From NCBI GenBank assembly GCA_028686565.1, contig JAQUBU010000034.1:1-14277 (forward strand): 14,277 bases of DNA. Direction: 5' to 3'. Below the pieces are notes generated by a model. That model saw only the letters and a list, made by a program, of their open reading frames with translations. It was not told the DNA's origin and did not search any database. This document shows positions 1 to 6,608 of this stretch, one piece after another (the stretch's first letter is position 1; each line of letters begins with the position of its first letter). A program made the position numbers and the translations under genes. The DNA is from Syntrophomonadaceae bacterium. GTDB taxonomy: Bacteria; Bacillota; Syntrophomonadia; Syntrophomonadales; Syntrophomonadaceae.

Positions 1-431
1 AAATAAAGGAACTTTCCCGCCAAGACATAATAAAAAAAGCTTTGGAAAGCCATGGAGCATTTATCCTGGCCGCTGATATGGATGAAGCCTGCGAGGTAGC
101 AAATCAGGTGGAACCCGAGCATTTGGAATTGATGGTGGAACATCCTTTTGACTTTCTAAGTAAAATTCACAATGCGGGAGCCATATTTATGGGACAGAAT
201 ACACCAGAGCCAGTCGGTGATTATTATGCAGGACCCAATCATATTTTGCCCACGGGAGGAACGGCACGCTTCTATTCCCCGGTTTGTGTAGATACCTTTA
301 TGAAGGCATCGAGCATAATTTATTATTCGGCCCAGGGAATCAAAGAAGACGGCAAAAATATTATTAAACTGGCTACCGTAGAGGGTTTGAGTGCACATGC
401 TAATTCAGTGAGACTTAGGATGAATAAATAG
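1..431 (+). CDS. hisD: Histidinol dehydrogenase, C-terminal part
   Basis: The end of histidinol dehydrogenase, the NAD-dependent zinc enzyme that oxidises L-histidinol to L-histidine in the last two steps of histidine synthesis. The gene is cut by the window edge; the first whole codon is at position 3 and about 142 residues remain of a usual 420-430. The TTG at 42 is internal, because the frame is open and homologous before it (LSRQDIIKKALESHG). Catalytic and metal-site signatures of the family are visible: VEPEHLELM (the Glu-His pair), PEPVGDYYAGPNHILPTGG (the metal-binding Asp), and VEGLSAHANSVRLR (the C-terminal Glu and metal-binding His). It stops with TAG, 17 bp before hisB, so it is cotranscribed with it. 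No damage is seen. Confidence 0.97.
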   Translation, partial: IKELSRQDIIKKALESHGAFILAADMDEACEVANQVEPEHLELMVEHPFDFLSKIHNAGAIFMGQNTPEPVGDYYAGPNHILPTGGTARFYSPVCVDTFMKASSIIYYSAQGIKEDGKNIIKLATVEGLSAHANSVRLRMNK

Positions 432-448
432 AAGGGCGGAAAGAGTGG

Positions 449-1042
449 ATGGAAAAAAACAGAAAATGCGAAGTGCAGAGAAAAACCGGGGAAACCGAGG
501 TGCTTTTGCAGCTGGAACTGGATGGAACTGGAAACCATCAGATTGACACCGAGATTCCTTTTCTAAGCCATATGCTTACCCTTTTTTCGGTACATAGCCT
601 GTGCAATTTAAAAATAGCGGCCCGGGGAGATATAGAAGTTGATGATCATCATTCGGTCGAAGATATCGGAATATGTCTGGGACAGGCATTGAAAGATGCT
701 TTAGGCGATAAAAAAGGTATCAACCGGTATGGGGAAGCCACCATACCTATGGACGAAACCCTGGTAAGGGTTGTGCTTGACCTCTCAGGACGCCCCTATC
801 TTGCTTATAATGCTGAAATAAAGCAAGAGAAGATAGGAAATCTGTCTAGTGAAAATGTACGGGAATTCTTCCAGGCAGTTGCTAATTCTGCAGGCATGAA
901 TATACACATTGACTTAATCCGGGGCAGCAATGCTCATCATATAGTGGAAGCTATGTTTAAAGCCTTTGCCCGGTCTCTGAAAATGGCTATTGCCTATGAA
1001 CCGCGCATGGAAGGGATATGGTCCTCTAAAAAGGTGCTCTAA
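449..1042 (+). CDS. hisB: Imidazoleglycerol-phosphate dehydratase
   Basis: Manganese-dependent dehydratase that converts imidazole glycerol phosphate to imidazole acetol phosphate (histidine pathway, cytoplasm). At 197 residues it has the length of the monofunctional enzyme; the histidinol-phosphatase domain found fused in enterobacteria is absent, so the phosphatase must be encoded elsewhere. Metal-binding signatures are the HHxxED motif in DDHHSVEDIG (about residue 71) and the matching HHxxE in SNAHHIVEAMFK (about residue 170). PFLSHML near residue 38 is also typical. The ATG at 449 is preceded by a purine-rich GGGCGGAAAGAG stretch and lies 17 bp after hisD. A 211 bp gap follows before hisH. 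Assignment is secure by family signatures. Confidence 0.97.
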   Translation: MEKNRKCEVQRKTGETEVLLQLELDGTGNHQIDTEIPFLSHMLTLFSVHSLCNLKIAARGDIEVDDHHSVEDIGICLGQALKDALGDKKGINRYGEATIPMDETLVRVVLDLSGRPYLAYNAEIKQEKIGNLSSENVREFFQAVANSAGMNIHIDLIRGSNAHHIVEAMFKAFARSLKMAIAYEPRMEGIWSSKKVL

Positions 1043-1253
1043 AGGTAAGAAGTGTGGCATTAAGTGTAAGGGGAATGCTTCTTCAATAATAACCTTGCAC
1101 CTGAGTGCTGCTAAGTCATTTATTCATAGCTGATACTACCAGCTCTCATGTCTCCGGTGGATAGGGACTTTCCAGGGAATGGTGAGGTATGATTATAAAA
1201 CAGTCCCGATCTATTTAAAAGTTTTAAACGCTTTCGACCGGGAGGTAAACATT
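1043..1253 (+). other. 211 bp spacer between hisB and hisH, no gene
   Basis: Unusually long gap in an otherwise tight operon. I see no coding frame with family resemblance, no copy of the hisA-hisF repeats and no T-box consensus. The hisH frame is open upstream to an ATG at 1179, but this stretch does not look like HisH. A short AGCTG/CAGCT inverted repeat lies around 1129-1145. No convincing promoter or terminator was found. Confidence 0.5.
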
Positions 1254-1859
1254 ATGATAGCGATTATTGATTATGGTATGGGCAACCTGGCCAGTGTAAA
1301 AAATGCCTTTAGCAAAATAGGCTTTGAGGCTATAATAACCAGCAAAGCAGAAGAAATTATGGGAGCTGACCGGGTAGTATTGCCGGGAGTGGGCGCTTTT
1401 GAAGATGCTATGGCTAATTTGCGGAAATTGGAGCTTGATAAAACCATAGAGGAATTAGTTGTGCGAGGTACCCCATTACTAGGTATTTGCCTGGGGCTGC
1501 AGATGCTTTTCAGTGAAAGTGAAGAGAATGGGATACACCAGGGACTGGGGATTATAAAGGGGCGCGTGGTAAAATTCGACCTGCCGAATCAATACAAGGT
1601 TCCCCATATGGGCTGGAATCAGGTGCAAACTGCATCTGGGAGTAATCTGTTTCACGGCATACCGGAAAACAGCCATTTTTATTTTGTCCATTCCTATTAT
1701 GTAGTGCCCGAAGATAAGTCATATATTGCCGGTACTTGCGATTATGGCAAGGATTTCGTTTGTGCCATAGAAAAGAACAGGCTTTATGCAACTCAGTTTC
1801 ACCCGGAGAAATCTAGCGAACTGGGATTAAAAATATTAAATAATTTTGGAGCGATGTAA
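1254..1859 (+). CDS. hisH: IGP synthase glutamine amidotransferase subunit HisH
   Basis: Class I glutamine amidotransferase that releases ammonia from glutamine and passes it to HisF in the HisHF imidazole glycerol phosphate synthase. The true start is most likely the ATG at 1254 rather than the in-frame ATG at 1179: GGGAGG lies 7-8 bases before it, and the protein then begins MIAIIDYGMGNLASVKNAF, as in the family, giving 201 residues (normal length). Visible motifs are PGVGAF near residue 49 (oxyanion region), GICLGLQMLF with the nucleophilic Cys near residue 80, and ATQFHPEKS with the catalytic His and Glu near the C-terminus. hisA starts 2 bp after its stop, but its partner hisF is 1.65 kb downstream, beyond hisA and a repeat cluster. 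Confidence 0.97.
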   Translation: MIAIIDYGMGNLASVKNAFSKIGFEAIITSKAEEIMGADRVVLPGVGAFEDAMANLRKLELDKTIEELVVRGTPLLGICLGLQMLFSESEENGIHQGLGIIKGRVVKFDLPNQYKVPHMGWNQVQTASGSNLFHGIPENSHFYFVHSYYVVPEDKSYIAGTCDYGKDFVCAIEKNRLYATQFHPEKSSELGLKILNNFGAM

Positions 1860-1861
1860 GC

Positions 1862-2587
1862 ATGATTATATATCCGGCCATTGATCTTAAGGAAGGGCAA
1901 TGTGTAAGACTGGTACAGGGACGCGCCAGTGACAAGACGGTCTATTCGGACAGCCCGTCCAGTATGGCCCGCTGTTTTCAAGAGCTGGGTGCTGCCTGGC
2001 TGCATATTGTTGATCTGGACGGTGCTTTTAGCGGCAAACCAGGCAATTTGCAGGCTATAGAATCCATAGCAGCAGCTGTGTCATTAAAATTTCAAGTTGG
2101 CGGCGGGCTGCGCAGTCTGGAGGATGTAGAGAGGGTGTTGAGGCTGGGAGCCCAGCGGGTAATAATCGGCAGTCGTGCTGTTACCAGCCCTGATTTCGTA
2201 AAAATGCTTCTGGATAAGTTCGGAGCGGAGAAGATTGTACTGGGACTGGATGCCAAAGACGGAATGGTGGCGGTTGACGGCTGGGTATCTACATCAAATT
2301 TTAAAGCAGTAGAATTAGGTTTACAGATGAAGTCGCTGGGTATAAAACGCGTAGTTTTTACTGATATATCACGAGATGGGGTCTTGAAGGGACCCAACCT
2401 TGCTTCTATTGAAGAAATGGCTCGTAAGACCGGACTGGAGATAATTGCTTCCGGTGGAGTTTCCAGCCTGGAAAACATCAAAGCACTCAAGGCAATGGAA
2501 GACACAGGCGTAAGCGGCGCTATAATCGGCAAAGCCCTATACGATGGGATGCTAAACCTCAGCGATGCGTTGGCCGAAGCCCACTAA
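1862..2587 (+). CDS. hisA: ProFAR isomerase HisA
   Basis: Phosphoribosylformimino-5-aminoimidazole carboxamide ribotide isomerase, a (beta/alpha)8 barrel that performs the Amadori rearrangement giving PRFAR, the substrate of HisHF. At 241 residues it has full normal length. The catalytic Asp of strand 1 is in YPAIDLKEGQCVRLVQG, and the second catalytic Asp is in VLGLDAKDG (about residue 129). Phosphate-binding glycine turns are seen in VGGGLRSLEDV, IASGGVSSLEN and GAIIGKALYDG. The ATG lies 2 bp after the hisH stop; TGGAG inside the end of hisH can serve as ribosome site, so translation is probably coupled. It is homologous to hisF downstream but distinguished by its N-terminal sequence. The next 924 bp carry no gene. 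Confidence 0.97.
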   Translation: MIIYPAIDLKEGQCVRLVQGRASDKTVYSDSPSSMARCFQELGAAWLHIVDLDGAFSGKPGNLQAIESIAAAVSLKFQVGGGLRSLEDVERVLRLGAQRVIIGSRAVTSPDFVKMLLDKFGAEKIVLGLDAKDGMVAVDGWVSTSNFKAVELGLQMKSLGIKRVVFTDISRDGVLKGPNLASIEEMARKTGLEIIASGGVSSLENIKALKAMEDTGVSGAIIGKALYDGMLNLSDALAEAH

Positions 2588-2629
2588 TAATTATGAGTTT
2601 TTAAATATTGAATTTAGATTAAGATAGCC

Positions 2630-2643
2630 AAAGGCTAGCCTTT
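2630..2643. repeat. Short palindrome after hisA
   Basis: A perfect 14 bp palindrome (AAAGGCTAGCCTTT), extendable with one mismatch to flanking GC pairs. It could fold as a small hairpin behind hisA, but no T-run follows, so it is not a convincing terminator; operon transcription must continue to reach hisF unless hisF has its own promoter. Confidence 0.4.
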
Positions 2644-2860
2644 AGCAATGATAGCGATTTATATTCTAGTTTAAAACGATGAAATTATTTATAAAATGGA
2701 AAGCGGCAGTTTCCAACATTAATTCATAATTAAAAATTGATTGCAATGCAAAAACCCAGGGTGTCCCTGAATAGCATTGAATAGGAACGATTGCTTTGCA
2801 ATTCTGTAATTGCTATGAAACTAGAGTACCTGTCATTGCTATGAAACTAGTGTACTTGTC

Positions 2861-2935
2861 ATTGCAAGCGCAGCGCCTTCCTGTCATTGCAAGCGCAGCG
2901 CCTTCCTGTCATTGCGAGCGCAGCGCCTTCCTGTC
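2861..2935 (+). repeat. Tandem 25 bp repeat, three copies
   Basis: Three consecutive 25 bp units beginning ATTGC(A/G)AGCGCAGCGCC and ending TTCCTGTC. The first two are identical and the third differs by one base (A to G at the sixth position). They are preceded by two 26 bp units of the AT-rich type that share the ATTGC start and the TGTC end. Confidence 0.9.
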
Positions 2936-2967
2936 ATTGCGAGCGCAGCGCGGCAATCTTCCCCGGT
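2932..2967 (+). repeat. Left arm of 36 bp perfect inverted repeat
   Basis: Starts TGTCATTGCGAGCGCAGCGC and ends CTTCCCCGGT. Its exact reverse complement lies at 3159-3194. The 36 bp match is perfect and continues imperfectly on both sides. The arms enclose 191 bp. Confidence 0.93.
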
Positions 2968-2982
2968 CATTGCCGTATAAAT

Positions 2983-3003
2983 GAAAAGCGTCAGACCGTT
3001 GTT
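2983..3003 (+). repeat. 21 bp direct repeat, copy 1
   Basis: GAAAAGCGTCAGACCGTTGTT, repeated exactly at 3121-3141, with a similar ATAAA just upstream in both places. It is a different sequence from the two repeat units, and both copies sit inside the 36 bp inverted arms. Confidence 0.9.
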
Positions 3004-3120
3004 TCATAGCAATGACAAGCGCACTAGTTTCATAACAATGACAGGATGGCGCTGCGCTCGCAACAACAAGCACACTAGTTTCATAGCAATTATCACGGGT
3101 AATAACCCGCCGCGATAAAC

Positions 3121-3141
3121 GAAAAGCGTCAGACCGTTGTT
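3121..3141 (+). repeat. 21 bp direct repeat, copy 2
   Basis: Exact second copy of the 21 bp sequence at 2983-3003, 138 bp further on and in the same orientation, although the repeat units around the two copies point in opposite directions. Confidence 0.9.
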
Positions 3142-3158
3142 CATTTACATAATCAATT

Positions 3159-3194
3159 ACCGGGGAAGATTGCCGCGCTGCGCTCGCAATGACA
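3159..3194 (-). repeat. Right arm of 36 bp perfect inverted repeat
   Basis: Starts ACCGGGGAAGATTGCCGCGC on the plus strand and is the exact reverse complement of 2932-2967. In an RNA that reads through from hisA to hisF the two arms could pair into a very stable stem. It is followed directly by two perfect 25 bp tandem units (3187-3211 and 3212-3236). Confidence 0.93.
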
Positions 3195-3511
3195 AGTACG
3201 CTATTTCATAGCAATGACAAGTACGCTATTTCATAGCAATGACATAAAGATTGCCGCGTCGCTGCGCTCCTCGTAATTCTCACGCGCTGGGCGCACCACA
3301 ATAAATGAATACTTTTTGCGGTTCTGATTCATAATTTACCATGGATTTCATAGCAATGACAGGTACGCTAGTTTCATAGCAATGACATTATGCTATCGCT
3401 CGCAATGCATGAATATTACTTTTTGCAGGGGAATCAAAATCAAGAATTCACCCTAACGGGTACAAGCAAAATTAAAATTCAAAATCTAAAAGACGGAGTG
3501 GAGTTGATTTT

Positions 3512-4270
3512 ATGCTCGCCAAGAGGGTAATTCCCTGTCTTGATGTACATGGCGGCAGGGTAGTGAAAGGAACTAATTTTGTTAATCTGCGCGATGCCGG
3601 AGACCCGGTGGAGTTGGCGGCGTTCTATGATCGGGAAGGAGCTGATGAGCTGGTTTTTCTGGATATAAGCGCTTCTTACGAAGAACGCCGTACCATGATT
3701 GAAGTAGTACGCCAAACTGCCAGGGAAGTTTTTATTCCTTTTGCCGTGGGAGGGGGTATAAGAACTGTCGATGATATTCGCAATATACTCAATGCGGGCG
3801 CAGATAAAGTATCGATTAATTCCGCGGCCATACGGGACCCTGGCATAGTCAAAGAGGGTGCCTTAAGATTCGGCAGCCAGTGTATCGTGGTAGCCATTGA
3901 TGCCCGGCGCAAGAACGCGGATTCATGGGAAGTATATATTGATGGGGGCCGGGTTCCTACGGGCATTGATGTTGTGGAATGGGCGAAAAAGGTAGAGAGC
4001 CTGGGAGCGGGAGAGATATTGCTCACCAGCATGGACAAGGATGGTACCAAAGATGGTTATGACCTGAAACTGACTGCGGCCGTCAGTGAACAATCAGGTA
4101 TTCCGGTAATAGCCTCGGGAGGAGCCGGCAACCTTGAACACCTTTATGAAGCAGTTAATGAAGGTAAGGCGGATGCAGTATTGTGTGCTTCCATTTTTCA
4201 TTATCGTGAATATACGGTACAGGAAGCAAAAAAATATATGGCAGACAAAGGAGTTGCAGTTAGATTATGA
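3512..4270 (+). CDS. hisF: IGP synthase cyclase subunit HisF
   Basis: Cyclase half of imidazole glycerol phosphate synthase. This (beta/alpha)8 barrel uses ammonia channelled from HisH to turn PRFAR into IGP and AICAR. At 252 residues it is full length. The first catalytic Asp is in RVIPCLDVHGGRVVKG (residue 11), and the second is in CIVVAIDARRKN (about residue 130). Phosphate-binding turns appear in AVGGGIRTVDDI, IPVIASGGAGNLEHL and AVLCASIFHY. The ATG at 3512 has GGAG 8 bases upstream. It overlaps hisIE by four bases (ATGA), implying coupled translation. It follows the repeat cluster rather than hisA directly, so either transcription passes the repeats or an unseen local promoter is used. 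Confidence 0.98.
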   Translation: MLAKRVIPCLDVHGGRVVKGTNFVNLRDAGDPVELAAFYDREGADELVFLDISASYEERRTMIEVVRQTAREVFIPFAVGGGIRTVDDIRNILNAGADKVSINSAAIRDPGIVKEGALRFGSQCIVVAIDARRKNADSWEVYIDGGRVPTGIDVVEWAKKVESLGAGEILLTSMDKDGTKDGYDLKLTAAVSEQSGIPVIASGGAGNLEHLYEAVNEGKADAVLCASIFHYREYTVQEAKKYMADKGVAVRL

Positions 4271-4917
4271 TTGATAACATTAGATTTGACGAAAAGGGTC
4301 TGATCCCGGCTATTATTCAGGATTATGCCAGCGGGCAAGTCTTGATGCTGGCGTATATGAATGAAGAATCTTTAAATAAAACCATAGCCAGCGGGAAGAC
4401 CTGGTTCTATTCCCGCCGCCGCCAGCGCTTGTGGATGAAAGGCGAAGACTCCGGGCATATTCAAACCGTCAAGGAAATACGCTATGACTGTGATGAAGAC
4501 ACCTTGCTGATAATGGTGGAGCAGACCGGAGTTGCCTGTCATACCGGGCATAATTCGTGCTTTTACCGTAATATAGATGATACCGAAATAGAAGCAGCGC
4601 ATTTGGACCCCGGCAAGGTTTATGCTGCCGGCCGGGTAGGTTCAGGCATATTGTATGAACTTTATGATGTTATAATTGACCGCCAGAAAAAGAAGCCGGA
4701 AGGCTCCTATACCACTTATCTCTTTAATCAAGGTCTGGATAAAATATTGAAAAAAGTGGGAGAGGAAAATGCTGAGGTAATAATAGCCGCTAAAAATGGA
4801 GAAAAAGGTGAAGTAATCTACGAAGCATCCGATTTAATATATCATCTTTTGGTTTTATTGGTAAATCAGGGTATAGATATAGCTGATGTTTTTACCGAGC
4901 TTAAATCCCGCCGCTGA
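4267..4917 (+). CDS. hisIE: Bifunctional PR-AMP cyclohydrolase / PR-ATP pyrophosphohydrolase
   Basis: Fused enzyme for steps two and three of histidine synthesis: the C-terminal HisE domain hydrolyses PR-ATP to PR-AMP, and the N-terminal HisI domain opens the adenine ring. The HisI part (about residues 1-105) shows the metal cluster DCDEDTLLI and the zinc cysteines in GVACHTGHNSCFYR. The HisE part (about 125-216) shows LYELYDVI, KKVGEENAEVIIAAKN and the acidic YEASDLIYHLLVLL, as expected for the all-alpha NTP-pyrophosphatase fold. At 216 residues it is normal for the fusion. It starts within the hisF stop codon and is the last recognisable operon gene; no clear terminator follows in the 179 bp before the convergent gene. 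Confidence 0.97.
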   Translation: MIDNIRFDEKGLIPAIIQDYASGQVLMLAYMNEESLNKTIASGKTWFYSRRRQRLWMKGEDSGHIQTVKEIRYDCDEDTLLIMVEQTGVACHTGHNSCFYRNIDDTEIEAAHLDPGKVYAAGRVGSGILYELYDVIIDRQKKKPEGSYTTYLFNQGLDKILKKVGEENAEVIIAAKNGEKGEVIYEASDLIYHLLVLLVNQGIDIADVFTELKSRR

Positions 4918-5096
4918 TGGTTGTTACACCGGGACGTTCTTCTCGTAACAGTTGTTATGCTCATAATACATTCATTATTGCATTAAACTCCTGTAACTCG
5001 GGCTATGGTATTCATCAGACCGTACCAGTAAAACTCATATTCTTGGTTTCTCTTTTTTGCTCTGACGTGGCCAGAAAGAAGAAGATAGGACCCACC

Positions 5097-6416
5097 CTAT
5101 TTTATCTGGGATAATTTTATTTGTTCAATGCGCATTCCTTTCATTTTTACCACTTCCAGCTTTAAGTTTTCCTGAATAATGGCGTCTCCTTCACGGGGGC
5201 GCTTGCCTATTTTACCCAGCAAATAACCTGCCAGGGTATTATATTGTTCATCTTCTTCGTCAATATTAAGCTTGAATTTTTCAACTGCATGATCAATAAA
5301 CATACCTCCGCTGACCAAAAGGCTGCCATCTTCTCCAGATATTATTTCTGGTTCTTCATTATCGAATTCATCCTGAATCTCACCAACCAGTTCTTCCAGT
5401 ACATTTTCCATAGTTACAATGCCTGCCGTTCCGCCATATTCGTCAAGAACCACTGCCATATGCTGGTGGTTATTTTGAAATGTGTGCAGCAGTTCTCCAA
5501 GAGGCATTGTTTCTGGAATAAAAAGCATATCCCTCTTTATATCTGCAATTTCTTTGATGTCTTCATCCAGACTTAACAGATCTTTAATATTAATTAGTCC
5601 AGTTATCCGGTCAGGGCTGCCATCACAAAGCGGAAAACGGGTATGACCTGTTTTTCGAACTATTTTAAGATTAATCTCCAGGCTTTTTCGGCTGTCCAGC
5701 CAAACTACTTCTGTACGGGGAACCATGATTTCTTCAGCTATCCGATCCTCAAAACGAAAAACATTCTGCAGCAATTCCTGTTCATTCTGGTTTATTTCTC
5801 CGCCATGATAGCTTTCTGAGATTAACATCCGCAGTTCTTCTTCACTATGGATTAGCTCGCCTTCGCCGGCTGGCTGGAGACCAACCATCTTTACTATTCG
5901 GTTGGCAGTGCCATTTAAAAGAACTACTGCAGGATAAAATATAAAATAAAAAAGGCGCATGGGCCGAGCCAGCCAAAGGGCAACAGATTCGGCTTTTTGA
6001 ATGGCAATCGATTTAGGTGCTAACTCACCAAATACTACATGAAGCAGAGTTATTATCGAGAAGGCTATGATAAACGAAATAGTATGCAGAATTTCCGGGC
6101 TGTTTACTCCCCAGCTTAAAAGCAGGGGATGTATCAGACTGGCGACTGCCGATTCTCCCAGCCATCCCAGACCAAGGCTTGCCAGAGTTATGCCTAATTG
6201 GCTGACTGACAGGTATGCATCCATGTGTTCGAGACAATCATCAACCAGTAGAGCTTTTGAGTTTCCTTCGCTAACCAATTGCGCTATACGTGTAGGACGT
6301 ACTTTAACAAAAGCAAATTCAGCCGCAACGAAAAGACCATTTAATACTACCAGCAGAAGAGCAACAAATATTTTTAAGATACTATAGATTAGTGCAAGTG
6401 AAGAAGGATTATCCAT
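5097..6416 (-). CDS. CNNM/CorC-family membrane protein with CBS domains
   Basis: Hemolysin/CorC-like membrane protein of 439 residues, of the group linked to magnesium or other divalent-cation transport; the substrate cannot be read from sequence. The N-terminal CNNM (DUF21) region, about residues 10-200, has hydrophobic segments (IFVALLLVVLNGLFVAAEFA, ISFIIAFSIITLLHVVFGEL, LFYFIFYPAVVLLNG) and the family motif LAPKSIAIQKAE. A pair of CBS domains follows (about 220-345, with EIMVPRTEVVWLD and HMAVVLDEYGGTAGIVTMEN). Last comes a C-terminal CorC_HlyC domain (about 360-435). The ATG is preceded by GAGAGGA at a rather long distance of about 11 bases. It converges on hisIE. 'Hemolysin' in older family names should not be taken as function. 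Confidence 0.93.
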   Translation of the reverse strand: MDNPSSLALIYSILKIFVALLLVVLNGLFVAAEFAFVKVRPTRIAQLVSEGNSKALLVDDCLEHMDAYLSVSQLGITLASLGLGWLGESAVASLIHPLLLSWGVNSPEILHTISFIIAFSIITLLHVVFGELAPKSIAIQKAESVALWLARPMRLFYFIFYPAVVLLNGTANRIVKMVGLQPAGEGELIHSEEELRMLISESYHGGEINQNEQELLQNVFRFEDRIAEEIMVPRTEVVWLDSRKSLEINLKIVRKTGHTRFPLCDGSPDRITGLINIKDLLSLDEDIKEIADIKRDMLFIPETMPLGELLHTFQNNHQHMAVVLDEYGGTAGIVTMENVLEELVGEIQDEFDNEEPEIISGEDGSLLVSGGMFIDHAVEKFKLNIDEEDEQYNTLAGYLLGKIGKRPREGDAIIQENLKLEVVKMKGMRIEQIKLSQIK

Positions 6417-6451
6417 TGGTTAATATATCCTCTCATTCTATAATTTTTATC

Positions 6452-6480
6452 ATTATATCCTATTAATCATTAGGTTTAAT
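6452..6480 (-). promoter_or_regulatory. Possible sigma-A promoter of the CNNM/CorC gene
   Basis: On the minus strand, ATTAAA (6475-6480) is separated by 17 bp from a perfect TATAAT (6452-6457), 36 bp before the start codon. The -10 is ideal and the -35 is weak (3 of 6). The surrounding sequence is AT-rich, so chance matches are possible. Confidence 0.4.
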
Positions 6481-6538
6481 ATGCGCTGCCCATTATTTCT
6501 CAATACTCTAATTAAAAAAGATTTAAGGGTTGACGGAG

Positions 6539-6582
6539 TTGACAGGGGGACGGGGTTGTCAACAACCCCGTCCCCCTGTCAA
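6539..6582. repeat. Perfect 20 bp GC-rich hairpin, terminator-like or dispersed element
   Basis: Arms 6539-6558 (TTGACAGGGGGACGGGGTTG) and 6563-6582 are exact reverse complements around a TCAA loop. The element lies 26 bp behind the stop of the downstream propeller gene and before the CNNM/CorC gene, so it could end propeller transcription. On the minus strand, however, the stem is not followed at once by a T-run; six Ts come only about 20 bases later (6515-6520). The GGGGGACGG...TTGACA look resembles hairpins scattered in several Clostridia, so it may be a mobile repeat doing a terminator's job. A partial TTGACGGAG copy precedes it. Confidence 0.85.
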
Positions 6583-6608
6583 ATTTCTAAATGTCAATCA
6601 TTGCTAGT

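Larger units (their letters stand above)
2809..3407. repeat. Cluster of short dispersed repeats between hisA and hisF
   Basis: About 600 bp made mostly of variants of two short units. One is GC-rich (ATTGCGAGCGCAGCGC with CTTCCTGTC or CGGCAATCTTCCCC). The other is AT-rich (ATTGCTATGAAACTAG plus TGTACTTGTC). Units left of about 2970 read in the plus direction (2809-2834, 2835-2860, 2861-2885, 2886-2910, 2911-2935, 2936-2969). Units right of about 3001 read in the minus direction (for example 3001-3026, 3187-3211, 3212-3236, 3344-3370, 3371-3390). A variant near 3248-3275 carries the CGTCGCTGCGCTCCTCG form. The GTCATTGCGAGC...GGCAATC pattern resembles interspersed repeats I know from many bacterial genomes. 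An open frame over 2796-2984 is only the translated repeat. No transposase is present. Confidence 0.9.

Noticed and set aside
1179..1253. Upstream ATG extending HisH by 25 residues
   Set aside because: The extension does not resemble HisH, and the ATG at 1254 has an ideal ribosome site and the family N-terminus.
2796..2984. 62-residue open frame in the hisA-hisF gap
   Set aside because: It is only the translation of the tandem repeats (recurring HCERSAFLSL-like peptides) and has no ribosome site or family resemblance.
2809..3407. CRISPR array between hisA and hisF
   Set aside because: The units abut without unique spacers, change orientation and vary in sequence; no cas genes are present.
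5085..5105. Terminator shared by hisIE and the CNNM/CorC gene (ATAGG/CCTAT stem)
   Set aside because: Only five weak base pairs overlapping a stop codon and a poor T-run; not enough to call.
4917..5114. 65-residue open frame after hisIE
   Set aside because: No ribosome site, overlaps the end of the convergent gene, composition not protein-like.
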